Assembly: GCA_020637335.1 (NCBI GenBank)
Contig: JACJWC010000005.1
Span: 1 to 64,000, forward strand
Direction: 5' to 3'
DNA length: 64,000 bases
Source: Acidobacteriota bacterium
GTDB lineage: Bacteria; Acidobacteriota; Holophagae; Acanthopleuribacterales; Acanthopleuribacteraceae
The position numbers were made by a program, and so were the translations under genes. The notes below the pieces were generated by a model. It was not told the origin of the DNA, made no database searches, and saw nothing but the letters and a program-made list of their open reading frames with translations. This document shows positions 1 to 9,577 of this stretch, piece after piece. Positions within the stretch are counted from its first letter, which is position 1; every line of letters begins with the position of its first letter.

Positions 1-2
1 AT

Positions 3-560
3 CGCGCCGCCCTACAGGTAGGTTTGGAGGAGATTCCCTGCATCTTAAAGGATTTGACTGATCAGCAAATCCTCGAAATTGCCCTGGTCGAGAACCTGCA
101 ACGCAAGGACTTACATCCTTTTGAAGAAGCGGATGGACTTAAGACCCTGTTTGATAAATACCAATACACCCACGAACAAATCGGCGACAAAATCGGCAAA
201 AGTCGCTCCTCTGTAACGGAAACTTTGACGATCAGCAAAATTGAACCGGAAGTGAGAGATCTGATCTTTGAAGCACAGATCTCAGCCAAAAGTTTGTTAT
301 TGGCCATCGCCAAATGCGAAGGCTTAGAGGCCCAACGGGCCATGATTGAAAAGATCCGCAAAGGTGCAGGTCGCGATGCCGTCCGTCAGGATCGTAAAAA
401 GCAGCAGAAACCCAAACCGTATGTGTTTCAATTTAAAGATCCGGCGAAGTCGTTTAAGTTTGATATGCGCTTTAAACGCAGTCAGGTGAGTCGGGATGAG
501 GTTCTTGGCGCTTTGCGCCAAGTGATCGATGAGATTGAAAACGATCCCAATTGGAGTTGA
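3..560 (+). CDS. ParB/Spo0J-family partition protein, C-terminal part
   Basis: The frame is open to the left window edge, so the N-terminus is missing. What remains begins inside the ParB N-terminal domain: it reads RAALQVGLEEIPC, followed by the box II-type motif ENLQRKDLHPFEEA. A helix-turn-helix follows (YTHEQIGDKIGKSRSSV), which in this family contacts parS. The C-terminus, rich in basic residues and ending VIDEIENDPNWS, is not the standard short leucine-zipper tail of chromosomal ParB that I would expect. ParB proteins bind parS, use CTP to spread on DNA, and work with ParA in chromosome or plasmid segregation. Whether this is the chromosomal ParB or a paralogue cannot be told, since the upstream gene lies outside the window. 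Confidence 0.9.
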   Translation, partial: RAALQVGLEEIPCILKDLTDQQILEIALVENLQRKDLHPFEEADGLKTLFDKYQYTHEQIGDKIGKSRSSVTETLTISKIEPEVRDLIFEAQISAKSLLLAIAKCEGLEAQRAMIEKIRKGAGRDAVRQDRKKQQKPKPYVFQFKDPAKSFKFDMRFKRSQVSRDEVLGALRQVIDEIENDPNWS

Positions 561-569
561 TTAATGTGG

Positions 570-1169
570 CTAGGCAAGTTGTGCCAGCTGTTTTTGATGG
601 TATCGAGCCAGGAAGAGTTGGGCCAATATAGCGCCACATAAGGCCAAAAACATGTCGTTTTGGGTATCCCAGGGATCGCCTTGGGTACCTAAAAAGGCCT
701 CTGCGGCGGTGCCTGTCGAAATGGCAACGGCCCATTCGATGAGCTCGTAAAAAGCGCTAAAAGCCAAACATCCGCATACCGTTATGAGAAAAAGGTAACG
801 GTTTGTTGCCTTAACGCGAATGAACCATTCACGGATCAGGATGGCGGGTACAAAACCCTGGGCGAAATGGCCCACCCGATCATAATGGTTGCGGGACCAG
901 CCAAACCACTCGCGAAATGTATCAAAGAGTGGAACTTCCGCATAGGTGTAATGGCCGCCGACCATGAGAATGATGGCGTGTAGGCTGATCAGTACAATCA
1001 ACAGCTGGGTCAGTCGGTATTTTTGATGAAAAACGCAGGCGAGCGGTAAGCCGATTAGGACCGGCGCAACTTCCAGGAACCAGGTGAACGTGTCGTGAGG
1101 ATGCCAGGCACTCCAGATAAAACAGGCCCCGACGGCGAAAAGGCAGAATTTTGGTAGCGTGGGTTTCAT
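570..1169 (-). CDS. DUF2238 (YjdF-like) integral membrane protein
   Basis: The 199-residue protein has about five hydrophobic segments. It carries the family signature blocks: a GHYTYAEVPLFD stretch near residue 72, then YDRVGHFAQGF and REWF in the middle, and FYELIEWA followed by GDPWDTQNDM near the C-terminus. These histidine- and acid-containing blocks are typical of DUF2238/YjdF inner-membrane proteins, whose function is unknown. A GAGG ribosome-binding site lies just upstream of the ATG. The gene converges on the parB-like gene, ten bases from its stop. Confidence 0.85.
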   Translation of the reverse strand: MKPTLPKFCLFAVGACFIWSAWHPHDTFTWFLEVAPVLIGLPLACVFHQKYRLTQLLIVLISLHAIILMVGGHYTYAEVPLFDTFREWFGWSRNHYDRVGHFAQGFVPAILIREWFIRVKATNRYLFLITVCGCLAFSAFYELIEWAVAISTGTAAEAFLGTQGDPWDTQNDMFLALCGAILAQLFLARYHQKQLAQLA

Positions 1170-1332
1170 GGATACCTCGAGTCATCGTTTATTTAGGGCT
1201 GCAGGGAAGTGGCCTTCGCCAGTTCTAACTGAGTGCTTGAGCTGGGTGGTTTATGGGACCGGGTGTTTTGGTTGAATTGTTTTGGACCTATTGGCTCTAC
1301 TATACGTCAAATTTTGGCGTTAGGAGGTGGGT

Positions 1333-1911
1333 GTGTGGATCTTGATCATTGGAATTGTCCAAATTTGGACCGACAAGCTTAATGTATTTATAGATCAAAA
1401 GGGTGAGCGTGTATTTTGTACTCTTCGAGGCAAAACCCAGGACATTACCCAACACTTGTACGGGCAATTTTGGCGGGAACCTGGCAATCCTTTTCGCGCC
1501 ATTTCGATTTTGGCCATTCCAGAAGAAAACTGTTTTGTGGTCGAAACGACAGATTGTAGCGATATAAATTTGCTTACCTTGGTTCAGGCTGGAGATGAAT
1601 TAAAGTAAACAGTATTTAATCCGGACCATTTGGGGTCAGGCGGGTGTTGGTTTTTTGAGGGGGCGCTCTATTTTTTTTCGGCATCGGTCGACCAAGAACA
1701 AGAAACGCTTTATCGATTTGAATTAAAGGACCGAGAGCTTTATCGGACAGCCAACTTTCGACGTTGGATGAGGATTGAGGTTCGACCTCAGGCTATTTGG
1801 GTGCAGAAGGATGGAAACGCGCTATTTTCAGAAAGCGCATATTATGAGCCGGATGCCTTCAAGGAGATGTTGATAGAAATGAGTTGGGAACCCATTGGAT
1901 TTGTTCTCTAA
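1333..1911 (+). pseudogene. Small hypothetical gene split by an in-frame TAA
   Basis: Two 93-codon open frames lie in the same frame, separated only by a TAA at 1606-1608 and seven further sense codons. Read through the stop, they give one continuous protein of about 192 residues. A strong AGGAGGT site at 1322-1328 favours the GTG at 1333 as start, with a hydrophobic MWILIIGIVQIW beginning. The second half has no convincing ribosome-binding site and would need an internal TTG at 1630. I read this as one gene inactivated by a nonsense change. Two separate genes is the alternative. No family is recognised. Confidence 0.5.
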
Positions 1912-2793
1912 AAAGGGCTAACTGACCCATTCCGCATTTTGGGCGAACTTTTTTGTACGGAAAGAAACGTTAAATGGGAATGGCAATAACCCTGTGGAAG
2001 GCCTGCAAGCTTGATGGGTTTTCATATGTGGCCAGAAGGGTTTCGACGACGGGCATTTTGGTATCTTGATTCCCAGGATGGTCCTTCAACAAACAAAAGC
2101 CTTCACGTTTTGGATCGGGGGCACAGGGTTTGTAGCCCAAAGACCTGACCATAAAGACAGGCTCGACCTTAATGCTGTAAAGGTTCTTATTCACAAAGGC
2201 CAGGAATATCCGGTATTAAGAAAAGTGGGGATTTCATCATCGGATGGTGGGTTCTGTAGCATTAGTTTGCCCATTTGGTTTTTGCGGCCATACGGATTCA
2301 CGGTCTGTGTGGGCGGCCAAGTCGAAAAACAAGAAACAGGAACGGTTCACAATCCAAAAGACTCTAAAGACTTTGATGACCCTAATGACTCTAATGGCCT
2401 GAAAGACTCTAATGGCCTGAAAGTGGTAAAAATTTTCACAACCGAAAGCGTTCCTGATCTTCCCAGGGAAGAAGGATTTGAGGATACAAACGATCCAGAT
2501 GAGATAGGGTTTAAGACCCCCAAGCCAAATAATCCACAACTTTACATAATATATATTATCGGCAAAACAGAAGGTGAGGGGTTTATCCGGGTTGGGGCTT
2601 CAATTGAACCGTTGTTTTTCGGCCGAATTGGTAGGTTATTGCCAACGATCCCATTGATTTTTAATTTCTCGTTGAGTTGAGCACCGAACTCTTTTATTTC
2701 TACGGAGTTTGGAATGTTGTTCAGCGAGGCTGGGTGGCCATACCATTCCGTTTTTGTGGCCTTGGGTTATACTGCGCCTCATGGAGGCGATGG
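1912..2793. other. Stretch without a convincing gene
   Basis: A 204-codon frame is open on the plus strand at 2066-2680. Its composition is uneven, its start is poor, and its middle is made of a low-complexity 9-base repeat that reads as DSNGLK/DPND-type peptide. I do not accept it as a gene. Short minus-strand frames here overlap the same repeat. A gene remnant is possible. Confidence 0.4.
2359..2421 (+). repeat. Seven 9-bp repeat units
   Basis: Seven consecutive 9-mers alternate between AGACTCTAA, AGACTTTGA, TGACCCTAA, TGACTCTAA and TGGCCTGAA. The period is exactly nine bases, so any frame through it stays open and gives a false coding signal. A looser array of similar 9-mers in the opposite orientation lies at 4842-4895. 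Confidence 0.75.
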
Positions 2794-4755
2794 ATGAATC
2801 CTTTGTTACGAGAATCAGGTCAGGAATTGGATTACGCGGCGATTAGCGTCGATCACATTCGTGGGGCGTGCGATAGCGCTATTCAACATGCAGAATCGAC
2901 GAAACAAAAGATCCTGGCTGCACCCGATGGACAGAAATGGGGTCGTCTGTATGGCTTTGACGATTATTTCGATCATATCAACCAGATCCTCGGACCGCTC
3001 GAACTGTTAAATGAGGTCCGTCCAGATCTATCGGAAACCTGTCAGGTTTGCATTACGCGCTTGCACAATTTCCTGGATGAAACTTTCCTTGATGAATCGC
3101 TATTTCGCGCCTTAAAAGCCTTCCAAATGACTTTTGCGACCATGACCGGTGCGGAACTGATCCTGATGGAACGCTTGCTGTTTGCCTTCCAACGCAATGG
3201 GTTACAACTACCCGAACAACAACGCCAAGTTTTTAGGGCGCTCAGTCAGGAAATAACCCAATTGGAACTCGCCTTCCAGCACGCCATTTCGGATGATGCA
3301 ACGAAATTGACCTTTGACCAATCAGATCTGCTCGGTGTACCCGAAAACGTTTGTGCCCACCACAAACAGGCAGATGGCAGCTATGTTTTCCCCTTGGTTG
3401 CTCCTAGCGTGCTGCCTTTACTCACGTTTGCCGAATGCGAATCGACCCGGAAAACAACTTATCTGGCTTATCTCAACAAAGCCGCGCCGAGCAACATCGA
3501 CACCTTGGAGACCTTGCTTCAGAAACGCTACGAAAAGGCCCATCTTTTGGGTTATGAGACCTATGCTGACTACGAACTTGCGGAAAAAATGGCACAAACG
3601 CCACATAACGTAAACCAATTTATCAATGATTTACATTCAAAGTCCCATAATAAAGCTAAAAAAGATTTGGAGTTCATTCTCGATAAGTTTGAATTAAAAG
3701 CTTTAGAACCATGGAATAAGAGTTATTACTTCGAAAAGGCAAGACGTGCGTTTTATTCGGTAGATCAAATGGCCTATCGGGCTTATTTCCCATTGGAAAA
3801 GGTACTTGCCTTTCTGTTTCAACAGTCGGAAACCCTGTTTGATGTTTCAGTGTGCAAAGCTGATCTGCCCGTATGGCACGAATCGGTGCGCAGTTTTGAA
3901 GTGTTTCAAGATAAGAAATTGATTGCCCGTTTCTTTTTGGATCTTCATCCGCGCACGGGTAAGTACAGTCATGCGGCCTGCTTTGGTTTATCGAGTGGAA
4001 AAGAAACGGGTACAGGATACCGCACGCCAGAGGCTGCGCTGGTCTGTAATTTCTTGCCGGGCCAGGGTGATGAACCGTGTTTGCTGACCCACGATGAGGT
4101 GGAGACGGTTTTTCACGAATTTGGGCATTTGTGGCATCAGTTGTTAACCCAATGCCCTTTTTCCCTGCTGGCCGGAACCAGTGTTCTGCATGATTTTGTC
4201 GAAACGCCTTCCCAGTTTTTCGAGCTTTGGGCCTGGCGCAAAGACAGTCTCAAAGCGATGAGCGCACATTGGCAAACAGGTGAACCGCTGCCAGATGAAA
4301 TGATTGAGCGATTGTTGGTTTCTGACCGTTTTAATACGGGAATCGATCTCCAGCAACAATTGTTTTATTCGGCTTTGGACATGGCCTACCACGCCGTGCC
4401 GATCAAAAAGAAATTGGACACAACGGCCGTAATCGCCAAATTGCAAGGTGAGATGACCCCCTTTCCTTATGTAGAAAATACCCATTTTCAGGCGGGATTT
4501 GGTCATTTGGTCGGTTACGCGGCCGGTTATTACGGGTATCTGTATTCGCGTGTATTTGCCGAAGATCTGGCCGAAATGGTGCGTCAAGTGCTGGACCAGC
4601 CAGGCGGACCCAGTGTAAAGGAACTGGGTCGACGGTTGCGCAAATACCTGTTTGGACCGGGCGGTGGCGAGGATCCGCACCACATTTTGCGGGCTCTTCT
4701 TGGCCGAGATCCCGATCCGAACGCCCTGCTCAAACGCCTGGCCATTGTGGGGTAA
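2794..4755 (+). CDS. M3A-family zinc oligopeptidase (oligopeptidase A/Dcp-like)
   Basis: The 653-residue protein cleaves short peptides, probably in the cytoplasm since no signal peptide is seen. The zinc site is HEFGH at residues 441-445 with the third ligand E470 in DFVETPSQ, 25 residues later. Other M3A blocks are DLHPRTGKYSHAA upstream of the site and YYGYLYSRVFAEDL near the C-terminus. Length matches the family (about 650-700). I chose the ATG at 2794 because a GGAG at 2783-2786 precedes it. The frame extends 39 codons further up to a TTG, but that extension is hydrophobic and aromatic with no ribosome-binding site. A possible TTATAC -10 element lies at about 2767. Confidence 0.93.
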   Translation: MNPLLRESGQELDYAAISVDHIRGACDSAIQHAESTKQKILAAPDGQKWGRLYGFDDYFDHINQILGPLELLNEVRPDLSETCQVCITRLHNFLDETFLDESLFRALKAFQMTFATMTGAELILMERLLFAFQRNGLQLPEQQRQVFRALSQEITQLELAFQHAISDDATKLTFDQSDLLGVPENVCAHHKQADGSYVFPLVAPSVLPLLTFAECESTRKTTYLAYLNKAAPSNIDTLETLLQKRYEKAHLLGYETYADYELAEKMAQTPHNVNQFINDLHSKSHNKAKKDLEFILDKFELKALEPWNKSYYFEKARRAFYSVDQMAYRAYFPLEKVLAFLFQQSETLFDVSVCKADLPVWHESVRSFEVFQDKKLIARFFLDLHPRTGKYSHAACFGLSSGKETGTGYRTPEAALVCNFLPGQGDEPCLLTHDEVETVFHEFGHLWHQLLTQCPFSLLAGTSVLHDFVETPSQFFELWAWRKDSLKAMSAHWQTGEPLPDEMIERLLVSDRFNTGIDLQQQLFYSALDMAYHAVPIKKKLDTTAVIAKLQGEMTPFPYVENTHFQAGFGHLVGYAAGYYGYLYSRVFAEDLAEMVRQVLDQPGGPSVKELGRRLRKYLFGPGGGEDPHHILRALLGRDPDPNALLKRLAIVG

Positions 4756-4841
4756 GTGTTGATTTGGCTGTCATAAATGGCTGGAGAAATGGGCGGGTAA
4801 AAAACGGCCAAAATCAGCGTCGGTGTTGCCTGTGAATTTGC

Positions 4842-4895
4842 TTAAGTCCTTGACGTCCTTTCGGGACCATAAGGTCATTAACGTCCTGAATTGGA
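4842..4895 (-). repeat. Degenerate 9-bp repeat array
   Basis: Six 9-base units, TTAAGTCCT, TGACGTCCT, TTCGGGACC, ATAAGGTCA, TTAACGTCC and TGAATTGGA, run in the orientation opposite to the array at 2359-2421. They appear to be the same repeat family, more decayed. Confidence 0.5.
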
Positions 4896-4938
4896 CACAA
4901 AGGATCATTTCTACCCGACTAAACCAAGCCTTGTTTTT

Positions 4939-4965
4939 CAAAGAGGCTTAAAAAACAAGCCTCTT
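4939..4965. terminator. Perfect 10-bp hairpin between two plus-strand genes
   Basis: AAAGAGGCTT (4939-4948) pairs fully with AAGCCTCTTT (4956-4965) around an A-rich 7-base loop. There is no proper T-run after it on the plus strand, so its use as a terminator for the peptidase gene is uncertain. Confidence 0.4.
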
Positions 4966-5092
4966 TAAAGTCATCCAGCCGTGTCTGATAACATCCGCTT
5001 TTTTGGGTTAATAGACTGAATTTTCCCAATGGGTTGGCCCTTCCTGGGCGCCCTTATCGCGTTCTTGGTATCACGCGGTTTTGGAGGGCTTT

Positions 5093-7084
5093 ATGTTGAT
5101 GCTATTTGTTTTTTGCTTTTGGCAGAGCGAAGAGGTGGGTTCGAGTCAGGTTTTGATAGTGCCACTCCCCTCTTCCTTGCAGGTTTATGATTCGGATTGG
5201 TTTGAAATATCCTATCGGGCCGCTCCGGAGGGTCCAGAACTTTTTTATGAACCAGCGGAGCGGGTTTGGCTGCTGCAAGGTCAGGCTTTATTAATTTTAG
5301 GTGCAAGCGGTTATGTCCTTCCGCCAGAGGTGACCCAACGGGCCGTGGTTTATGCGCATTGCGTAGGACCTGAAAATGCTGCTTTGGATATTGAAATTTT
5401 TCCGCGCAGGGATGGCGTGTTTCTCAATCGTGACCCCGCAGCTTTGATAGATAAACTGAGCCCCCAATTAGCGGGTATTGACGTGTCCTACTTGGCGCAG
5501 GTGGCTCACTTTTTGGCTGGCAATCTGGCTACCCTGGACGTGATGGGGACTAGTTATTCGGTTAGCGGTCAGGGCACCGTCATTAATGCTTCCGGGCAAT
5601 GGGTGGGTGGATCGATAGCGACGGTTTCTGGGACCAACTCGGTGTTTATCGGTTCGGGTGCAGGCTCAATGGATGATGGTAGCGCCAACAAAAATACGGC
5701 TGTGGGTTTGAATGCATTGGCTACAAACGTGAATGGCGAGGAAAACGTTGCCGTGGGCCGCGGCGCCATGGCAGTCGGGTCGGGCGGAAATCGCAATGTA
5801 GGGTTAGGTGTTGATGCACTGGCCCAGAATTCCGGTCAATTTAACGTCGCAGTTGGAGCGGAAAGTTTGAAGGTCAATACGACGGGAAGTGGCAATGTTG
5901 GAATTGGTGAAAAGGCCCTTTCGGCCAATGTAGACGGGTCCAATAACGTAGCTATCGGTCAATCTGCTCTGGCTACGAACACTTCCTCGCAAGACAATAT
6001 CGCCATTGGCTACCTGGCCTTGATGGCTACCGGTACATTTGCCTCACAAAATGTAGCCATTGGCTCCTATGCCGGCCAAAACAATTCCGGCAGTGGCAAT
6101 ATTGCCGTTGGCTATGAAGCATTAAAAAACAATAATGGCACGGCAAATACGGCCATTGGTACCTATTCCCTGCAGTCCAACACGAGCGGAAATAATAATA
6201 CGAGCTTGGGAGCCAACACCTTAAATTCAAACCTCATTGGCAATGGCAACACGGCAATCGGCGATTCTACCCTGACCTTTCAATTAGGTTCTGGGGCCAC
6301 TGCATTGGGTCATGAAGCGGCTTTGCACAATACGGTGAGTGAGACGACGGCTCTGGGTAAAGGGGCGCTTTACAGCAATACAACAGGAACGGCCAATACC
6401 GCAGTCGGTTATTTGGCTTTGGAATCGATCGAAACCACCGCACACAACACAGCGGTCGGCAACCGCAGCCTGGGATCAGCTACCAGTGTTGCATGTACTG
6501 CCTTGGGTTCTGGGGCTGGAAGCAATGTGAGTAGCGGCAATTGGAACACCCTGATTGGCCATAATGCCAATGTTTCCGATGGAACCTTTTCCAATTGTAC
6601 GGCGCTGGGGGATGCCGCAGTGGCAACGGCATCCAATCAGGTTCGCATCGGGGATTCGGGGGTCACAAGTATTGGCGGAGCGGTCGGTTGGAGCGTTCTG
6701 TCGGACCAACGTTTTAAGTGCCAAGTGCGCGAAAATGTCCCAGGTCTGGCCTTTATTCGCGGCTTACGACCTGTCACCTATCAATTGGATCGTCAGGCAG
6801 CCGAAGCGTTTATCAGCGGAAAAGCTGCAAGCAGCGGCAAAACAATGCCAGATTCCAGCAGACAAAGTGGGTTTATCGCCCAAGAGGTATCTGAACTGGC
6901 TCAAACGCTGGGCTTCAACTTCAGTGGGGTCGATCGACCGACCAATGCAGAAACGCCCTATGCCTTGCGGTACGATCAGTTTGTGGTCCCGTTGGTAAAA
7001 GCCATCCAGGAACAAGATCAAGTGATCCAAACACTTGAGAAACGAATTCAGGCCCTTGAACGGCAAATACAAAACAATCCATAA
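5093..7084 (+). CDS. Secreted YadA-head-like repeat protein with S74 chaperone domain
   Basis: The 663-residue protein starts at ATG 5093 behind GGAG at 5083-5086; the frame extends four codons further up. After a short hydrophobic N-terminus and a region of about 190 residues, roughly residues 190-530 are many repeats of about 14-24 residues of the type NTAVGxxAL, as in trimeric autotransporter head domains and phage tail fibres. The C-terminus is an intramolecular chaperone of the peptidase S74 family. It begins at S537 in SDQRFK, the usual self-cleavage point, with a SGFIAQEV block and a final coiled coil (about 640-663). In this family the domain trimerises the fibre and then cuts itself off. 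A surface fibre or adhesin role is inferred. Confidence 0.85.
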   Translation: MLMLFVFCFWQSEEVGSSQVLIVPLPSSLQVYDSDWFEISYRAAPEGPELFYEPAERVWLLQGQALLILGASGYVLPPEVTQRAVVYAHCVGPENAALDIEIFPRRDGVFLNRDPAALIDKLSPQLAGIDVSYLAQVAHFLAGNLATLDVMGTSYSVSGQGTVINASGQWVGGSIATVSGTNSVFIGSGAGSMDDGSANKNTAVGLNALATNVNGEENVAVGRGAMAVGSGGNRNVGLGVDALAQNSGQFNVAVGAESLKVNTTGSGNVGIGEKALSANVDGSNNVAIGQSALATNTSSQDNIAIGYLALMATGTFASQNVAIGSYAGQNNSGSGNIAVGYEALKNNNGTANTAIGTYSLQSNTSGNNNTSLGANTLNSNLIGNGNTAIGDSTLTFQLGSGATALGHEAALHNTVSETTALGKGALYSNTTGTANTAVGYLALESIETTAHNTAVGNRSLGSATSVACTALGSGAGSNVSSGNWNTLIGHNANVSDGTFSNCTALGDAAVATASNQVRIGDSGVTSIGGAVGWSVLSDQRFKCQVRENVPGLAFIRGLRPVTYQLDRQAAEAFISGKAASSGKTMPDSSRQSGFIAQEVSELAQTLGFNFSGVDRPTNAETPYALRYDQFVVPLVKAIQEQDQVIQTLEKRIQALERQIQNNP

Positions 7085-7636
7085 CGCAATATGCGTGTCT
7101 CTGTCAGAAACAGAAAAGGGTTCATAAATTCCGTATTTCATTTTTCCCCTAAGGCGGTTCAAGACGCTAAAGCCCCAAAAGGATATTACGGACCTCAAGT
7201 GCCGCAAAGCCAAAGGTGAAAACTTAAACAATAAGCAGGCTTGGTTGGATTCCAAATATTACAAGCCCTGGAGTTAAGGCCACCATTAAAAGCTTGTTGT
7301 GGCTTGATAAAACAAGCTTTAATCTCGCCCTGTTTCAGATTAGCGACAACAAAAACACAGCCTTTCCAAAGAGGAGTCAACCCAATTGCAACATTTAATC
7401 AATCCTTCAATTTACAGTAACCAGTTTTTAATCAAGAGGTTAAAGGCCATGTCGGCATACCGACAACCCAATCAAGCCATAAGTTAACCCGAGACCCAAA
7501 GGCTTGATACAGAGTGATTTTGGCTTGGTTTAATTTTTGAAGGGCTTGAATTGTAGCTTGTGCGGTTCCTGCTTGTCTTTGCGCGTGTTTGCGGTAGATT
7601 GGGCTATATATCTTTTATTAGGTAGGGGTGATAGCT
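7085..7636. other. 550-bp intergenic region with two perfect hairpins
   Basis: No gene is supported here. Two perfect inverted repeats stand out. AAAGCTTGTT (7289-7298) pairs with AACAAGCTTT (7311-7320), and TGTCGG (7450-7455) pairs with CCGACA (7460-7465) around a CATA loop. Neither is followed by a T-run on the plus strand. Confidence 0.5.
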
Positions 7637-9457
7637 ATGTTGCGTTTCGTTTTGGTGTTGTGGGTGGGTTTTGTGCTGCTAATAGGTTGCAGTTTTGCCC
7701 AGACACGGATGGTCCCGCATATTACGGCCTCGGGCGGTGGCTTTACCACCACCGTCTTGGTCGAGAATACGGGCGAGTTAGCCCTTCCCTATCAGATTCT
7801 GGCTCGCCGAAGTAACGGTACCAGCTTGTCTACCCGATCCGGTCAACTTCAGCCGGGTGAATTGAAAATAGAAAATGCCGCCACTTGGTTTGGATCTGAG
7901 GCTGCCTACCTGGAGATTCAACACGATTCCTCGGCGGTTCAAGTAACGGTCGCTTACCAGGCCGCTTCCGGTGTGACCAGCCCGGTGCATGTGCGCGAAT
8001 CCAATCAACAAGCGAGCCGCTGGCGCTTGTTTGCCGGTAACTGGGATGAAGTTTTTGACGGTTTAGCGCTGATTAATCGCGGTAACAGTGCAACCGACGT
8101 ATGGGTAAGGCAATACGATGGTCAGGATCAGCTGCTCCAGGAAATGAAGATCGCCACTGCCCTGGCGCCGAATGCCAAACAGCTGGCGATTGTGGGTGCA
8201 CCCGGCAATCAGCCGTATATGGCGCGGGCCGATGCAGTGTATGAAGTGCAAGCGGATCAACCTTTGGCCGTTACCGCGCTGCGTGGAACCTTGTTGGGCG
8301 CTCCGATCAATTTGCTGTGGACAAACGCTGGTCTACCGCTCGAACCGCGCGGCCAAGCCAGTGGCGATCTGGTGGTGGATGGCGAAACACTGACTTACGG
8401 AGCACAGACGGTCCAGGTGCGTGGCAACGTGATCGTCCGCAATGGCGGAATTTTAAACCTGAATGGCACCAATCTTCAGATCCTCAACAGTTACGATGAG
8501 GAGTTCACGATCCAAGTGCTGGGTACTTCCCGACTCAATGTGCAATCCGCACGAATTGAAGGGGTTGGTTACCAAACGGCAATTATCGCCCTGAATCAAG
8601 GTGATCAGCATCCCCAACTTTCGTTTAACAGTTCGGTGGTGACCAATCATGCAGGGATTCGGGTTTTTGGCCGGGGCATGATGACGGCAACGGGTTCGCA
8701 ATTGGAAGAAGTTCAAGTCCACGAACAAGCCAGTATTTCCGTAACGGGCGGAACGGGCCTCTACCCTGTTCTGTTTTTTGATATTGGCCAAAGTACCCTC
8801 TTTGCATTGAATACAGGACCAGGCATTACCGGAACGTTATTGGGCGCGCAAGGCTGGTCTTTCCAGCTGAACAATGTCGATGTAGATGGTTATCAGATTG
8901 ACGTTGAGAAAGGGGCCTTTGTGACCTTAAACAATTGCACAGGCATCACGGCCTCATTTCATACCCCGGGCGATTTGGCTTTTGGTCCGGTGACGGTGAG
9001 CAATGCCACTTCCAGCCAATTTAAGACCGGCATTATCGAAGGATTAGGTCCCGAAATTGCCTTTGAAAACAGTCAAATTCTTCAATTGAATGTGTATGTT
9101 CAAGGCCAGGACCAGGTGACGATCCAAAACAGTAGAGTCAATGAAGCCAATAGTTTGGATCTATCCAAATTAACTTTGGATCAATGCCAGGTGGTTTATA
9201 ACCTGGTCCAGAGTTATGACCAAAGTGAACTGAAAATCGAGGATTGCACGATCGATCCCGAAGATGAAACCTTTCCCAGCCTGACCGCCGAAGGCACCAG
9301 CCGGATTGAGGTAAAAACCAGTGATTGTAACCAGTTACATGCTCAAGCTTTGGGTTCCAGTCGCATTGATTTCGATCAGGTGACCAATTTGAATAATGCG
9401 AATCTCAGTGTTCAGGACCAAGGTCAAATCTGGGTCAACGGCACAAGAGTGAGATGA
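7637..9457 (+). CDS. Secreted or lipoprotein repeat protein, beta-helix-like C-terminal half
   Basis: The ATG at 7637 follows AGGGG at 7624-7628 and gives 606 residues; a GTG three codons up is less well placed. The N-terminus is a signal peptide with a possible lipobox (LLIGC), or a type I cut after SFA. The first 240 residues look like two beta-sandwich segments with phrases such as GGGFTTTVLVENTG and FDGLALINRGN, seen in secreted proteins. From about residue 245 the sequence is regular: short strands with N, T and Q turns (LEIEDCTI-like periods), as in right-handed beta-helices. No catalytic motif is seen. It is a surface or periplasmic protein of unknown role. A terminator follows directly. 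Confidence 0.6.
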   Translation: MLRFVLVLWVGFVLLIGCSFAQTRMVPHITASGGGFTTTVLVENTGELALPYQILARRSNGTSLSTRSGQLQPGELKIENAATWFGSEAAYLEIQHDSSAVQVTVAYQAASGVTSPVHVRESNQQASRWRLFAGNWDEVFDGLALINRGNSATDVWVRQYDGQDQLLQEMKIATALAPNAKQLAIVGAPGNQPYMARADAVYEVQADQPLAVTALRGTLLGAPINLLWTNAGLPLEPRGQASGDLVVDGETLTYGAQTVQVRGNVIVRNGGILNLNGTNLQILNSYDEEFTIQVLGTSRLNVQSARIEGVGYQTAIIALNQGDQHPQLSFNSSVVTNHAGIRVFGRGMMTATGSQLEEVQVHEQASISVTGGTGLYPVLFFDIGQSTLFALNTGPGITGTLLGAQGWSFQLNNVDVDGYQIDVEKGAFVTLNNCTGITASFHTPGDLAFGPVTVSNATSSQFKTGIIEGLGPEIAFENSQILQLNVYVQGQDQVTIQNSRVNEANSLDLSKLTLDQCQVVYNLVQSYDQSELKIEDCTIDPEDETFPSLTAEGTSRIEVKTSDCNQLHAQALGSSRIDFDQVTNLNNANLSVQDQGQIWVNGTRVR

Positions 9458-9462
9458 GTTAA

Positions 9463-9493
9463 CTGCCTGAACTGGGTAGGCAGAAATTTTTCT
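9463..9493 (+). terminator. Intrinsic terminator after the repeat protein gene
   Basis: CTGCCT (9463-9468) pairs with AGGCAG (9478-9483), and the stem is followed by AAATTTTTCT. It begins five bases after the stop codon. Confidence 0.75.
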
Positions 9494-9577
9494 ACTAAGT
9501 ATTAGAGGTTTTGCGGCTGAATTGCACTTCCCTTATTAAGCGCTACTTTTGGGTGCGAAATGAAGGGAGATTTGGCA

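Noticed and set aside
24..560. TTG at position 24 as the true start of the ParB gene
   Set aside because: The ParB-like sequence continues upstream to the window edge without a stop, so the gene is cut, not short.
2066..2680. 204-codon plus-strand frame
   Set aside because: Its centre is the 9-bp repeat, which keeps all frames open; start site poor, composition not protein-like.
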